Positions 1 to 10,092 are shown, counted from the stretch's first letter. The stretch: 64,000 bases of DNA from CAIVVT01 sp963823095 (GCA_963823095.1 CAWGKI010000004.1:310001-374000), one strand, 5' to 3'. Program-made: numbers and translations. Notes: generated from the sequence alone by a model not told the origin.

Positions 1-1171
1 GCCGGTGCTCAGGTTGGCATTGCGACGAATCAGCACCATCTGTCCGGCGGGAGGAACGGAGGCAGCGGTGAAGCCCTGATCCTTCAGGATGTTGACCGCG
101 ATCTCGTCGATATGGATCTTGCTCAGGCTGCTGGCGTGGTGCTCGGCGCGTCGCGGGTCGCGATTTTCGATTTCAACCAGCTCGCGAATGGTCTTGCGGC
201 CATCGCCCATCACCTGGGCGGGCTCGCGCCGCGACGCCGCCACGACCTTGCCATTCACAACCAACAGGCGATAGTCGTTGCCCGGCGCGAACTTCTCGAC
301 GATGACGGAGGAACTCTCTTCGAGCGCAGCCGCGTAGCCGGCCAGCACCTGCTCTTTCGTTGTCACGTTCGTCGTAACGCCGCGGCCCTGGTTGCCATCC
401 TGCGGCTTCACCACCACGGGTACGCCGATGTATACGGCGGTCTCCCAGGCGTCTTCGGCGCTGGTCACCGGATAGCCTTGCGCCGTGGGCACGCCCGCTG
501 CCTGCAGCAACTGGCGTGTCAGTTCCTTGTCCTGCGCAATCGATTCGGCGATGGCGCGGGTCTCGTCGGTCTCCGACGCGCGGATGCGGCGCTGTTTGGA
601 ACCGTAGCCCAGTTGGACCAGACTGTATTCGTTCAGCCGCCGGAACGGGATATTGCGTTTCCGGGCAGCCTGAACAATCGAGTCCGTGCTTGGCCCCAAC
701 AGACTCTTCTCACCGACCTCACGCAAGACGTTCCACCGTCGCGGCGACATCGAAAGGCTGGTCCTGGAGAGCCGCCAAAACGAGCTCGCGGCCGGCGTCC
801 AGACAGGCCCGCGCCAGAGTCTCGTCCTTGTATTTGAAAACGACCTTGTAAACGCCCTCTTGCGCGGTCTCGCGAGCCCGGCCGTAACCGGCGGGCACTC
901 CGGACAACGCCTGCAATTCCAGCGTGACGTGTTCCAGGATGTGGGCCGGGTAAGTGCCACGGCGCAGCCGTTCGAAAAATCCGCCGCGCTCGCCGATGCT
1001 GCAACGGTGCTCAATCATCCCCGGCAACCAGCTCATGATGCGATCGTTGAAGCCGGGGACGCTGTCGGAGGCGGTGTCCTTCCAAGGACCCAGGTCGACC
1101 CACGCTTCGATCACCGGGAAATTTGCCCAGATATTGGGGCCGCGCAATGCGTGAACTTTGAGGAATTCCAT
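1..1171 (-). CDS. cphA: Cyanophycin synthetase, N-terminal part, frameshifted
   Basis: Cyanophycin synthetase polymerises aspartate and arginine into cyanophycin, an ATP-dependent nitrogen store. The start at 1171 gives the family N-terminus (MEFLKVHALRGPNIW, then PVIEAWVDLG). About 150 residues in, the frame stops at 719-721. Dropping one base near 722-725 restores a continuous reading to the window edge: REVGEKSLLGPSTDSIV, then the ATP-grasp part with VVVKPQDGNQGRGVTTNV and MGDGRKTIRELVEIENRDP. Only the N-domain and first half of the ATP-grasp module are inside the window; the Mur-ligase-like domain lies beyond base 1. The flawless reading on both sides of the shift favours a one-base sequence error, but a real null allele cannot be excluded. 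Confidence 0.85.
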
Positions 1172-1274
1172 CTGATTCGGTGGTGCTGTCTCGCTTCACT
1201 TTCAGGGTAACCGAACGGCGCGGATACGAACGATCAACCGGGCCGCGCGATGGCCGACGCTTCAGCCTGCGCCG

Positions 1275-1420
1275 GGCGTGGTGGGGCAGAATTCATTCTG
1301 CGCGGGGCATCGGCCCCGCCCGTTTGTCCCAAAGGGAACCTGAGGTTCCCTTTGGGCAAATGTTGGCCTTTGGAATCAATATCTTGCAACCGAGAACGGA
1401 ACCTGAGGTTCCCTTTTGTG
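1275..1420. repeat. Palindromic repeat cluster in a 333-bp gene-free gap
   Basis: The stretch 1172-1504 carries no convincing gene. It holds back-to-back perfect or near-perfect palindromes: one centred on GAATTC near 1286, one pairing GGGGC with GCCCC near 1302-1316, a 29-bp palindrome at 1328-1356 (arms CCCAAAGGGAACCT and AGGTTCCCTTTGGG), and a second copy of its core GGAACCTGAGGTTCC at 1398-1412. The layout resembles REP/BIME elements and is found in other gaps of this window. Confidence 0.6.
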
Positions 1421-1504
1421 TTTCGCACGCCTGCTCCGCGCTGGCTCCGGCGCTACCAGGCTCCGCCGGGATTCGACAGCGCCTGAAGCGCCAATCGTTA
1501 TTAA

Positions 1505-2479
1505 ATGGGAGTAACAGGTCCAGTCGTAGAAATGCCCAGCCACGGCAATCCGGACGCCTCGCCGCTCCCGAACGCAACGGAGAACTCCGGCATCGTGTTC
1601 AACACGATGCGCTTCTCCATTCACGACGGGCCGGGCATTCGCACCACCGTGTTCCTGAAAGGCTGCCCGCTGCGCTGCGAATGGTGCCATAACCCGGAAA
1701 GCCAGGATTTCCGGCCCGGCCTGATGCTATTTCCCGAGCGCTGCCGCTCGTGCGGAGACTGCGTTGCGGCCTGTCCGCGGCGCGGAATCGGCGATCCCGC
1801 CGAAGGATTGAAAATCCCCGAAGAATGCGACGCCTGCGGAAGTTGCGCGGAGGCGTGTGTCGCCGGAGCGCGCGAACTCGCCGGCCGCCGGACGACAGTC
1901 GCCGAATTGATGAACGAACTGAAGCGCGACGTTGTCTTCTTCGACGAATCCCGGGGCGGCGTCACCGTCTCCGGCGGAGAGCCGATGGCGCAACCAGTAT
2001 TTACGCGTGGCCTTCTAGCCGCCTGCCGCGAACTCGGTATCCATACCGCTCTGGACACTTGCGGTTACGCCGCGCCAGAGGTGTTCGCGAGGGTCAGCGC
2101 GCTGGCGAGCCTGGTGCTGTTCGACTTGAAAGCGATGGACTCCGAGACGCATGTCCGTTTCACCGGCGTGCCCAACGAGTCGATTCACGAAAACCTGCGA
2201 GCGCTTGCGCGTACGGGTAAACCGGTGATCGTCCGCTTCCCGCTGATTCCGGGCGTGAACGATAGCACGGAAGAACTCTCGGCCCTTTCGAGCTTCGTGC
2301 GTTCGTGCGGGCTATCGCGTCTGGATGTGCTCCCGTATCACGGTATCGGCGCGGGCAAGCGCGCGCGCATGGGCGGAAACAGGCTGGCCGGCGTCTTCTC
2401 CGAGCATCCGTCCGAAAGAATCGGCGAGGTTGCCGGATTGCTCCAGCAGGCAGGTTTGAACGTTCGCATTGGGGGATAG
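1505..2479 (+). CDS. Glycyl-radical enzyme activase (radical SAM), HpdA-like
   Basis: A radical SAM enzyme of the pyruvate formate-lyase-activating family; it would use S-adenosylmethionine to place the glycyl radical on its partner enzyme. The SAM-cluster motif CPLRCEWC is at residues 54-61, followed by two ferredoxin-like cysteine sets (CRSCGDCVAACP near 80 and CDACGSCAEAC near 110), an insert typical of activases of non-PFL glycyl-radical enzymes. The SGGEP motif follows near residue 158. It ends 2 bp before the dehydratase gene, so the two form an operon and this is the natural activase for that enzyme. The conserved block SGIVFNTMRFSIHDGPG lies 5' of the internal ATG at 1608, so the start must be 1505 or 1532; neither has a strong ribosome-binding site. 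Confidence 0.88.
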   Translation: MGVTGPVVEMPSHGNPDASPLPNATENSGIVFNTMRFSIHDGPGIRTTVFLKGCPLRCEWCHNPESQDFRPGLMLFPERCRSCGDCVAACPRRGIGDPAEGLKIPEECDACGSCAEACVAGARELAGRRTTVAELMNELKRDVVFFDESRGGVTVSGGEPMAQPVFTRGLLAACRELGIHTALDTCGYAAPEVFARVSALASLVLFDLKAMDSETHVRFTGVPNESIHENLRALARTGKPVIVRFPLIPGVNDSTEELSALSSFVRSCGLSRLDVLPYHGIGAGKRARMGGNRLAGVFSEHPSERIGEVAGLLQQAGLNVRIGG

Positions 2480-2481
2480 GC

Positions 2482-4839
2482 ATGAACGAGCGCGTGGCGA
2501 GATTGCGCCAGTTGAGTCTGGACACGAAACCGTGGCTCTCCATCGAGCGAGCGGCGCTGCTCACCGAGTTCTACCGCCAGGCAGAGGCGGACTCGACGCC
2601 AGTACTGCGCGCCAAGGCGTTCCGCTACCTGATGGAGCACAAGACCGTCTTCATCGGCGACGGCGAGCTGATCGTCGGCGAGCGCGGCTCCGCGCCGAAA
2701 GGCACGCCGACCTTCCCGGAGCTGTGCTGCCATAGCGTGCGGGACTTCGAGATTCTCAACACACGCGAGAAGATCTCGTACGACGTGAGCGACGAGGCCC
2801 TGCGCATCCAGCGCGACGAAGTGATTCCGCAATGGGCGGGCCGCAGCATGCGCGACCGCATGTTCCGCGAGATGACGCCCGAGTGGAAGGACGCCTACGA
2901 GGCGGGCATCTTCACCGAGTTCATGGAGCAGCGCTCGCCCGGCCATACCGTGCTGGGCGACGTCATCTACCGCAAAGGCCTGCTCGACCTGAAAGCCGAC
3001 GTGCAGCACGCGCTGTCAGCGCTCGATTTCTTTGGAGACCCCACGGCGTACGGCCGGCAGCAGGAACTGCTGGCCATGTCGATCAGCCTGGACGCAGCCA
3101 TTCGCTTTGCCGAGCGTCATGCGGAGAAGGCCGAAGAGCTGGCAGCGGTAGAGACCGATTCGCAGCGCAAGGCCGAGCTGCTTCGCATTGCCGAAGTGTG
3201 CCGCCGCGTTCCTGCCCACAAGCCGCGCAATTTCTGGGAGGCGGTACAAGCCTACTGGTTCACACATCTTTCCGTGGTCACGGAGCAGAACACGTGGGAT
3301 TCGTTCTGCCCGGGCCGCTTCGACCAGCACCTCTATCCCTTCTACAAGGCGCAGGTTGAAGACGGCACACTGACTCGCGAGCAGGCGCAGGAGCTGCTGG
3401 AGTGCCTGTGGGTGAAGTTCAACAGCCAGCCCGCGCCGCCTAAGGTCGGCGTAACGGCGGCCGAGAGCGGCACCTACACCGATTTCGCCAACATCAACAA
3501 TGGCGGCCTCACGGCGCAAGGCGCGGACGCGGTAAACGAGGTGACGTACCTGATCCTGGACGTGATCGACGAGATGCGCTTGCTGCAGCCTTCGTCGAAT
3601 CTGCAACTCAGCAAGAAGAACCCGGACCGCTTCCTGAGGCGTGGTCTGGAGATCGTCCGCAAGGGCTGGGGTCAGCCGTCGATCTTCAACGCCGACATGG
3701 TGGTGGAGGAGCTTCTACGCCAGGGCAAGTCGATTGAAGATGCGCGCTGCGGCGGGACTTCGGGCTGCGTGGAGACGGGCGCATTCGGCAAAGAAGCCTA
3801 CATTCTTACGGGCTATTTCAACCTGCCCAAGGTGCTCGAGATCGCGCTGAATAATGGTCTCGATCCACGCACCGGCAAGCGGATCGGCGCTGAGACCGGA
3901 GATCCGCGCACGTTCACCACGTACGATCAGGTCTTCGACGCGTACCGCAGACAACTGCACCACTTCATCGACATCAAGGTACGCGGCAACAACGTGATCG
4001 AGCGGTTGTACGCCGAGCACATGCCCGCGCCCTTCCTTTCAACTCTGGTTGACGATTGCATCGCGAAGGGCCGCGATTACAACGCGGGCGGGCCGCGCTA
4101 CAACACCACCTACATCATGGGCGTCGCTCCCGGAACCTGCACCGACAGCCTCTCGGCCATCCAGCATCACGTGTTCGAGCAGCACGGCCTTACGATGGGA
4201 GAACTGCTGGACGCGTTGGCCGCCAACTTCGTCGGCCACGAAAAGACGCGCCTGCTGCTATGGAACCGCACGCCCAAATACGGCAACGACGACGAGCGCG
4301 CGGACACGATTCTGAAGCAGGTCTTCGACGCGTTCTACGACGAGGTCAACGGCCGGCCTAACACCAAGGGCGGCTGTTATCGCGTGAACTGGCTCTCGAC
4401 GACTTGCCATGTCTACTTCGGGTCGGTCACGGGCGCGACGCCGGACGGACGACGGGCCCGGGAGTCGCATTCGGACGGCATCTCGCCGGTCCAGGGCGCG
4501 GACCGCCACGGGCCCACGGCGGTGATTCAATCGGCGGCAAAGATGGACCACGCGCGCACGGGCGGCACGCTGCTGAATCAGAAGTTCACGCCGAAGCTCG
4601 TGGAGGGCGACGAGGGGTTGGACAACCTCCTGCACCTCGTCCGCTCGTACTTCAAGCTGGACGGCCATCACATCCAGTTCAATGTGGTGACGGCCGAAAC
4701 GCTGCGTGAAGCCCAGGCGCATCCGGAGCAGCATCGCGACTTGATTGTTCGCGTGGCGGGCTACAGCGATTACTTCTGCGACCTCACGCCGGCATTGCAG
4801 GAAGAGATCATCGCGCGGACGGAACAGACGACGTTTTGA
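2482..4839 (+). CDS. hypD: Glycyl-radical trans-4-hydroxy-L-proline dehydratase (HypD-like)
   Basis: A 785-residue glycyl-radical enzyme. HypD removes water from trans-4-hydroxy-L-proline to give pyrroline-5-carboxylate, which ProC reduces to proline. The thiyl cysteine is C429 in SGCVETG, the partner glutamate E431, and the radical glycine G760 in RVAGYSDYF. Residues I recall as active-site in Clostridioides difficile HypD (H160, D278, S334, D339, F340, C434, E436, T645, G765) all have identical counterparts exactly five lower (H155, D273, S329, D334, F335, C429, E431, T640, G760). Long stretches such as MTPEW.AAYEAG.FTEFMEQR also match my memory of HypD. The start at 2482 follows GGGGGA and sits 2 bp after the activase. 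The neighbouring alpha-galactosidase and beta-L-arabinofuranosidase genes fit a supply of hydroxyproline from plant glycoproteins. It is an oxygen-sensitive class of enzyme. Generic annotation would be formate acetyltransferase. Confidence 0.87.
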   Translation: MNERVARLRQLSLDTKPWLSIERAALLTEFYRQAEADSTPVLRAKAFRYLMEHKTVFIGDGELIVGERGSAPKGTPTFPELCCHSVRDFEILNTREKISYDVSDEALRIQRDEVIPQWAGRSMRDRMFREMTPEWKDAYEAGIFTEFMEQRSPGHTVLGDVIYRKGLLDLKADVQHALSALDFFGDPTAYGRQQELLAMSISLDAAIRFAERHAEKAEELAAVETDSQRKAELLRIAEVCRRVPAHKPRNFWEAVQAYWFTHLSVVTEQNTWDSFCPGRFDQHLYPFYKAQVEDGTLTREQAQELLECLWVKFNSQPAPPKVGVTAAESGTYTDFANINNGGLTAQGADAVNEVTYLILDVIDEMRLLQPSSNLQLSKKNPDRFLRRGLEIVRKGWGQPSIFNADMVVEELLRQGKSIEDARCGGTSGCVETGAFGKEAYILTGYFNLPKVLEIALNNGLDPRTGKRIGAETGDPRTFTTYDQVFDAYRRQLHHFIDIKVRGNNVIERLYAEHMPAPFLSTLVDDCIAKGRDYNAGGPRYNTTYIMGVAPGTCTDSLSAIQHHVFEQHGLTMGELLDALAANFVGHEKTRLLLWNRTPKYGNDDERADTILKQVFDAFYDEVNGRPNTKGGCYRVNWLSTTCHVYFGSVTGATPDGRRARESHSDGISPVQGADRHGPTAVIQSAAKMDHARTGGTLLNQKFTPKLVEGDEGLDNLLHLVRSYFKLDGHHIQFNVVTAETLREAQAHPEQHRDLIVRVAGYSDYFCDLTPALQEEIIARTEQTTF

Positions 4840-4845
4840 AAAAGA

Positions 4846-4960
4846 TGCGTGGTGGGGCGTGGTGGGGCGGACTTTAGTCCGCGGACCGTCTTCAGACGGT
4901 CCCCTCGGGGCGGCCAAGCTGGCGGGGCTGAAGCCCCACGCAGACTAAAGTCTGCCTCAC
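4846..4960. repeat. Array of four short palindromes after hypD
   Basis: Between the converging hypD and alpha-galactosidase genes lie four successive self-complementary words: GCGGACTTTAGTCCGC, GGACCGTCTTCAGACGGTCC, GGGGCTGAAGCCCC and GCAGACTAAAGTCTGC. The first and last are variants of each other. No T-tract follows, so a standard intrinsic terminator is not shown, though the hairpins could act as a bidirectional transcription barrier. Confidence 0.6.
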
Positions 4961-4964
4961 TCCG

Positions 4965-7200
4965 CTACTTGTCTAGCCGCTCAAGCACGATCGCGGCTGC
5001 GGCGTAGTCGCCGCGCAGCAACGGCGTGACGCCGTGGTTCATCAGCCAAGCGCCACTGACGGTGTCGAGATCTTCCGACAGACGCCCCTCGACCACCTGC
5101 ACTCGATACAGCGCGACTCTCGTCTAGGCCGCGCAAATGGATCGCCGAAGCCTGCCGCCCAAACTGCTGTGCGTGCAGGAACGCGAAGAGCACGGCCTGT
5201 TTTCCGTCGCGCGCGACGTATTGGTTCGCCGCAAGTTGGCCCTCTCCCGGAGCCAGAAGACGGTACAGATCGCCCTCCTGCACCGTGCCGCGAATGCGTT
5301 TGTACGTCGCGATCATCTTCGAGGCAAGCTTGACTTCATCCGCATTCCACTTCGTCAGATTGGAACCGATGCCGAGCGAGCCCATCATCGCCACCAGGAA
5401 ACGGTATTGCAGCGATTCGGAGCGGCCATCCATGCTGGGCACGTCGGTCACCCAGGCCATCATCGTTTTGGGCGTATAGGCGTGGCTGTAGCCATACTGA
5501 ATGCTCAGCCGGTCGAAGGCGTCAGTGTTGTCCGACGGCCACACCTCTTCGGTGCGTTTGAGGACGCCGAGATCGACGCGTCCGCCACCGCTCGCGCAGG
5601 ACTCGATTTCCAGATTCGGATGCTTGGCCCGAAGGCGGTCGATCACCTCGTAGTAGTTGTTGACGTGGCGAATCCAGATCGTCTTTTGCTCGCTCGCGGG
5701 CGCCTCCGGCCAGCCTGGTTCGGAGAAGTTGCGGTTCAGGTCCCATTTCAGAAAGGCGATGTCGTTTTCGCTAACCAACTTGTCCAGTGCGGCGAAAACA
5801 TACTCCTTCACGTCGTCGCGCGAGAGGTTGAGCACGAGCTGATTGCGGGCCTCTGACCTCGGACGGCCGGGAAAGTTCAAGGCCCAGTCGGGGTGAGCGC
5901 GATACAGCGCACTATCCGGATTCACCATCTCCGGCTCTACCCACAAGCCGAAATCCATGCCGAGACGCTTCACGTTGTCGATCAGCGGCTTTAACCCATT
6001 CGGAAACTTCTTCGGATTAGGCGTCCAGTCGCCGAGACCCGCGCGGCTGGAATCGCGCGCACCGAACCACCCGTCGTCCATGACGAAACGCTCGACCCCA
6101 ATCTGCGCGGCCTTTTCGGCGAGCGCTGTCTGGCCGGGTTCGTCCACGGCGAAGCCCGTCGCTTCCCACGAGTTGTAGAGCACGGGTCGCGGATGGCCTG
6201 CCGAAGAGCGCGGCAGAATCCGCGCGAGTTGGAAGCGGTGGAATTGCCGCGAAGCTTCTCCAAACCCGTGGCTCGTGAACCCAGCGTAAAACGGCGGCGT
6301 AGTCAGCGACTCGCCCGGTTTCAAAGGGTAGGAGAAATCGAAGTCGTTATAGCCGCCGGTGATGCGCAGGTCCCGGTGCGGCGTCTGTTCAACGGTGATC
6401 TTCCAACTGCCGCTCCAGCCGAGCGCGCCAAACCAGACTGGGCCATTCTCCTCGCTCGCCTGCTCCGGCCCGTCGATAGCGAACCAGGGATTGAACTGGT
6501 TGCTGGTGCTGCCGCGGCGGCTCTCGATCACCTTGGAGCCGCGATGGATGGGCTCGTGAGTGTAAAGCGTTTCCTCGCCCCAACGCCCCGACAGGTAGCT
6601 CAGGTGATAGCCATCGGCGGCCGGCAGCAGCCACGCGCCGGACTGCGCGCTCTCGATGGTTACCACAGCGCTTGAAATGTTGCGAATCACCGAGTGCTTG
6701 CCGATGACTCCCTCGGGGTATACGCGATAATGCAGGTCGACGGCGAGCCCGCCACCAATGTCTTTCATCGTCACGACGAGTTCATCGCCGTGGATCTCAT
6801 GGCTCGCGTACTTCAAGACAACGTCGCGCACTCCACCGCCGAGCGTAGCTTTCAAACACGGTTCAAAGAAGCGCAGGCCGCCCCAGCCGGGGTACTCCTC
6901 GGGCGTGGTGTTCGTGCTCGGATCCACGCCGTCCCATTGCGGATAGGATTTCGCGGCGGTCCAGTCCTGGTCGCGCCAAACGCGCTTGCCCCAATAGATC
7001 GACTGCAATTCGTCGCGCTGATTGACGCCGAAAACGTAACTGGTCTCACCACCGCTCAGGATCCAGACCTTCGCTGAATCAATGTAGCGGATGGGTACTT
7101 CACCGCGGGCCAGGACCGGAAGAGCCGTCAGCAGAAGCAGGCTCAGAGCGGCTCGCGACGCCAGGCGTCTGCCACGGCGGACAAGAGAATTCGAGAACAT
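4965..7200 (-). CDS. Alpha-galactosidase, GH36, secreted; frameshifted near the C-terminus
   Basis: GH36 alpha-galactosidases remove terminal alpha-galactose by a retaining mechanism. Starting at 7200 gives a Sec signal peptide (RRGRRLASRAALSLLLLTALPVLARG). The catalytic barrel is plain: FVMDDGWFG, FGLWVEPEMVNPDS, the nucleophile motif FLKWDLNRNF (D487) and the acid/base region PSDNTDAFDR near residues 555-563. An extra base near 5109-5112 throws the last 50 codons out of frame. Removing it gives YRVQVVEGRLSEDLDTVSG through to LERLDK and a stop at 4965, the usual C-terminal beta domain, for 744 residues in all. It is transcribed towards hypD. In this setting galactose on extensin serine is a plausible substrate, but galactomannan or raffinose sugars are equally possible from sequence alone. 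Confidence 0.88.
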
Positions 7201-7545
7201 GGATGTCTCCAACCACACTAGTACAACAGTCGCAGGATTCGGTTTTGCCTCGGAGCAATGGGTGTGCGACATAGAAGTGGACGCCGGCGCGATTCACTGG
7301 CAAAGTGGCTCGAAGCCGAGCGTATGAGTACGCAAGGCAGATGGCGAGGTTGTGGGGCAGCTTGGCAAGCTGCGGCCGATTGGCAATCGGCCAACCGGCG
7401 CGTTGGCGCGAGACGGCGGCGGTAGCCAACCGCCGCGCAGGATGCCATCCTGCCCCACGGCGCTGGCCAGCGGTTCCACTTCCATGTCGCACACCCCGGA
7501 GCAATCACTTGCAAGCCACAGGCCCATCGGAGCTTGCCGCCCGGT
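7201..7545. repeat. Gene-free gap with serial palindromes
   Basis: Upstream of the alpha-galactosidase there is no credible gene. Around 7353-7480 the sequence is a run of small self-complementary words (CAGCTTGGCAAGCTG, GCCGATTGGCAATCGGC, then CGCGTTGGCGCG, GCGGTAGCCAACCGC and GGATGCCATCC), each with a short loop. The same kind of array occurs at 1275-1420 and 4846-4960. Confidence 0.55.
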
Positions 7546-7640
7546 TGTGGCGCACGCTTCAGCGTGCTGTGGCGGCATTCATGCCGCCATTCCGGATGTC
7601 GAGATGAATCTCGCCACAGCACGCTGAAGCGTGCGCCACA
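7546..7640. repeat. 95-bp composite palindromic element, copy A
   Basis: The outer 28-bp arms begin TGTGGCGCACGCTTCAGCGT and are repeated as reverse complement at the other end. Each arm contains its own hairpin (CACGCT-AGCGTG). The middle carries a further palindrome GGCGGCATTCATGCCGCC and GAGATGAATCTC. A second copy of equal length, inverted, lies at 35575-35669; by eye 86 of 95 positions agree. It directly abuts the 3' end of the GH127 gene (stop at 7648), so it may end that transcript. Confidence 0.75.
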
Positions 7641-7647
7641 GGGGGAG

Positions 7648-10092
7648 CTACTTCCCGGCGACTTTCCACTCCTGAATTCCCGCGGACCATTCGGGCTGGA
7701 GGGTGACCTCAAGTCTCAGGCCAGTGGTTGAGACGGGCTTGAACGAGATCTTGTTGTAGCGGTCCCTGTCGCTCGTGTATGCCTCGCTGGTTTCCACGGG
7801 TTTCCACTCCGAGCCGTCGCGGTACAGCACGCGCCAGCACTTGGGCACGCGGCATTCGCCCTCGCCCGTGTCGTCGAACCAGTAGACCGAAGTCTCGCCG
7901 ACCGTGGCCGTCTTGCCGAAGTCGTACTCGACCCATTCCGCCGTCCCCTTGGCGGGATACCAGTCGAAGAAGCCATCGTGGTCGTTCGATGCGCTGGGCT
8001 CTTCGCCGTCGTTGATGGCTCGAGGACTTTTCTTGCCGGAGGTGGTGACCTTGCTTGTCATCGACAACGTCGGATGCGGCAGCGGCTTGCCGGCGGATTC
8101 CTTGTCTGGTATCCACACCATCATCTGGCCGCGCCCGCGGTTGGCCCAGGCGTAGTACGGGATGGCAGTGAATTCCTGCTCGCTCTTCTGTACGGCGCCC
8201 TGCGCATCGTAAGCGAGACCGAGCGCTTTGCCCTGGATCACTTCCACTCCGTTCAGCAAATCGGCGCGGAACGCAGTCTTGAGCGGCATGCTATCGGACA
8301 GCATCAGGTTGCGCACGTGTCCATTTGGGTTGTCGGGCCACTCGGCGCAATACACCAGGGGGCCGCGCTGCAACGCGACGCGGTCCCGGTCTGCGGCGAC
8401 GGCAGGGTTCGCAGCCACCCTCCGAATCGGCATCGGCAGCGCCAACTCCACGGTGTCGCCGCGCTTCCATTCCCGGGTCAGCACCGCATAGCCTTTGTCC
8501 AGTGCAAGAGGGACCTGTTTCCCATTCACCTTCAGGACAACGGGAGTTCGCACCTGATCGACGAAGCGATACAGGTCGCTCGGCGTCACTTCGTTGCGCG
8601 CCCAGCCGGGGATGCGGATGTTGAGAGTGAACTTCGCGTTCCGGTCTGGAGCGACGGTCAGCTTCACAGCGCCATCCCAGGGATAGCGCGTATCTTGTTG
8701 CAGCTTGACCTTAACGCCGCCGTCCAACTGCACTTCAGCGGTATTGGCCACGAACAGATTGACGTACAGCACGTCGCCGCGATGCGCATAGACGTAGCCC
8801 GGCACCGAGGCCAGGAAGCGCGTCATGTTGCTCGGGCAGCAAGCGCAGCCGAACCACGGACTGCGCTCGTGCTGGCCGTTGGACTCGAGCGGATTGGGAT
8901 AGAAGAACGACTTCCCGTCCAGCGAAAGGCCCGACATCAGGCCGTTGTAGAGCGTACGCTCCAGCACGTCGATGTACTTCGCATCGCCGTGCAGCAGGAA
9001 CATGCGCTGGTTCCAGTAGTCGTTGGCAATCGATGCGCACGTCTCGTTGTAAGCGCTCATGTTCGGCAGGTCATAGTTATCGCCGAAGGCCTCTCCGTTG
9101 GAAGTCGAGCCAATACCGCCGGTGATGTAGAGCTTCTTCGAGACGACGTTCTCCCAAATGGTGTCGATTGCCTTCACGTAGGAGGCATCGCCGGTCAGCG
9201 CGGCAACGTCCGCCATGCCGGAATACATGTACGTCGCGCGCACGGCGTGGCCAACGGCCTCGGTCTGTTCCACAACCTTCTTGTTGGCCTGGTTGTATGG
9301 CTTGCCGTTCGGGCCGCGCTCGTCCAGCAGGAACTTGGCAAGGCTCAGGTAACGCTCCTCGCCAGTCGTGCGATAGAGCTTCGCGAGTCCCATCTCGGCA
9401 ATCTGGTGGCCGGGGTAGATGCTCGCCTTGCCCGGGCCGAAGGTGCGGCTCAGCAGGTCGGCGGACTTGAGGGCGATGTCGAGCAGCGGACGCTTGCCCG
9501 TGGCCTGATAGTAGGCCGTTGCCGCCTCATAGAGGTGGCCGAGATTGTAGAGTTCGTGGCTCAGCACCTCCTCCAATTCCCAGCGATTCGCGCCGGCCCA
9601 GGGGTGCGGATGCAGCGGATCGATGGTGCGTGTCGTGTAAAGGTATCCGTCCTTTTCCTGTGCCGCTCCGATCTTCTGGATCAGGCTGTCCACATACGCT
9701 TCGAGCGACGGATCGGGAGCCACGCTGAGCGTATACGCGGCGCCCTCGATGACTTTGTAGATGTCGGTATCGTCGAATGGATAGCCCGGCGGCTGCTTGT
9801 TCTTCAGCTCTTCGCCGCGCAGCGCCGCCGCGGCACGCAGGAAATTGTCTACGCGCCCGGTTTGTTCGCACATCTGAAAAGCGAAGGGGATCGTGACCTT
9901 GCGGTTGATCTCGATTCTCGGCGACCAGAAGGTGTCGTTGAAGTGGACCGACGTGAAGGGCTCGGGCTTGACAGGATAGTCGCGGGTGGCTTTCGCGGCG
10001 CCGGCTTGAGAATTCGGAGTCTGCGCGAAGCTGAAAGAAATTGTGGTCAGAAGTATCGCTGCGAGCCTGAATCTGCAGGAAGATTCGCCCAT
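7648..10092 (-). CDS. Beta-L-arabinofuranosidase, GH127, with C-terminal F5/8-type domain
   Basis: GH127 enzymes (type enzyme HypBA1 of Bifidobacterium longum) release beta-L-arabinofuranose, notably from arabinosylated hydroxyproline of extensin, using a zinc-bound cysteine nucleophile. The 814-residue protein has a Sec signal peptide ending near SFAQ and an (alpha/alpha)6 barrel. The Zn/catalytic set is complete: E334 in SNGEAFG, E350 and C352 in YNETCAS, and C418/C419 in CACCPSN. The 16-residue spacing of the two glutamates equals that of E322/E338 in HypBA1. The last 140 residues look like a discoidin/F5-8 type C carbohydrate-binding domain (FFDWYPAKGTAEWVEYDFG). It is likely co-directional with the alpha-galactosidase but separated by 447 bp of repeats. 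Confidence 0.9.
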   Translation of the reverse strand: MGESSCRFRLAAILLTTISFSFAQTPNSQAGAAKATRDYPVKPEPFTSVHFNDTFWSPRIEINRKVTIPFAFQMCEQTGRVDNFLRAAAALRGEELKNKQPPGYPFDDTDIYKVIEGAAYTLSVAPDPSLEAYVDSLIQKIGAAQEKDGYLYTTRTIDPLHPHPWAGANRWELEEVLSHELYNLGHLYEAATAYYQATGKRPLLDIALKSADLLSRTFGPGKASIYPGHQIAEMGLAKLYRTTGEERYLSLAKFLLDERGPNGKPYNQANKKVVEQTEAVGHAVRATYMYSGMADVAALTGDASYVKAIDTIWENVVSKKLYITGGIGSTSNGEAFGDNYDLPNMSAYNETCASIANDYWNQRMFLLHGDAKYIDVLERTLYNGLMSGLSLDGKSFFYPNPLESNGQHERSPWFGCACCPSNMTRFLASVPGYVYAHRGDVLYVNLFVANTAEVQLDGGVKVKLQQDTRYPWDGAVKLTVAPDRNAKFTLNIRIPGWARNEVTPSDLYRFVDQVRTPVVLKVNGKQVPLALDKGYAVLTREWKRGDTVELALPMPIRRVAANPAVAADRDRVALQRGPLVYCAEWPDNPNGHVRNLMLSDSMPLKTAFRADLLNGVEVIQGKALGLAYDAQGAVQKSEQEFTAIPYYAWANRGRGQMMVWIPDKESAGKPLPHPTLSMTSKVTTSGKKSPRAINDGEEPSASNDHDGFFDWYPAKGTAEWVEYDFGKTATVGETSVYWFDDTGEGECRVPKCWRVLYRDGSEWKPVETSEAYTSDRDRYNKISFKPVSTTGLRLEVTLQPEWSAGIQEWKVAGK

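Noticed and set aside
2482..4839. Annotation as pyruvate formate-lyase
   Set aside because: The active-site segment is SGCVETG with a single cysteine followed by V-E, not the Cys-Cys pair of PFL, and the HypD residue set is complete.
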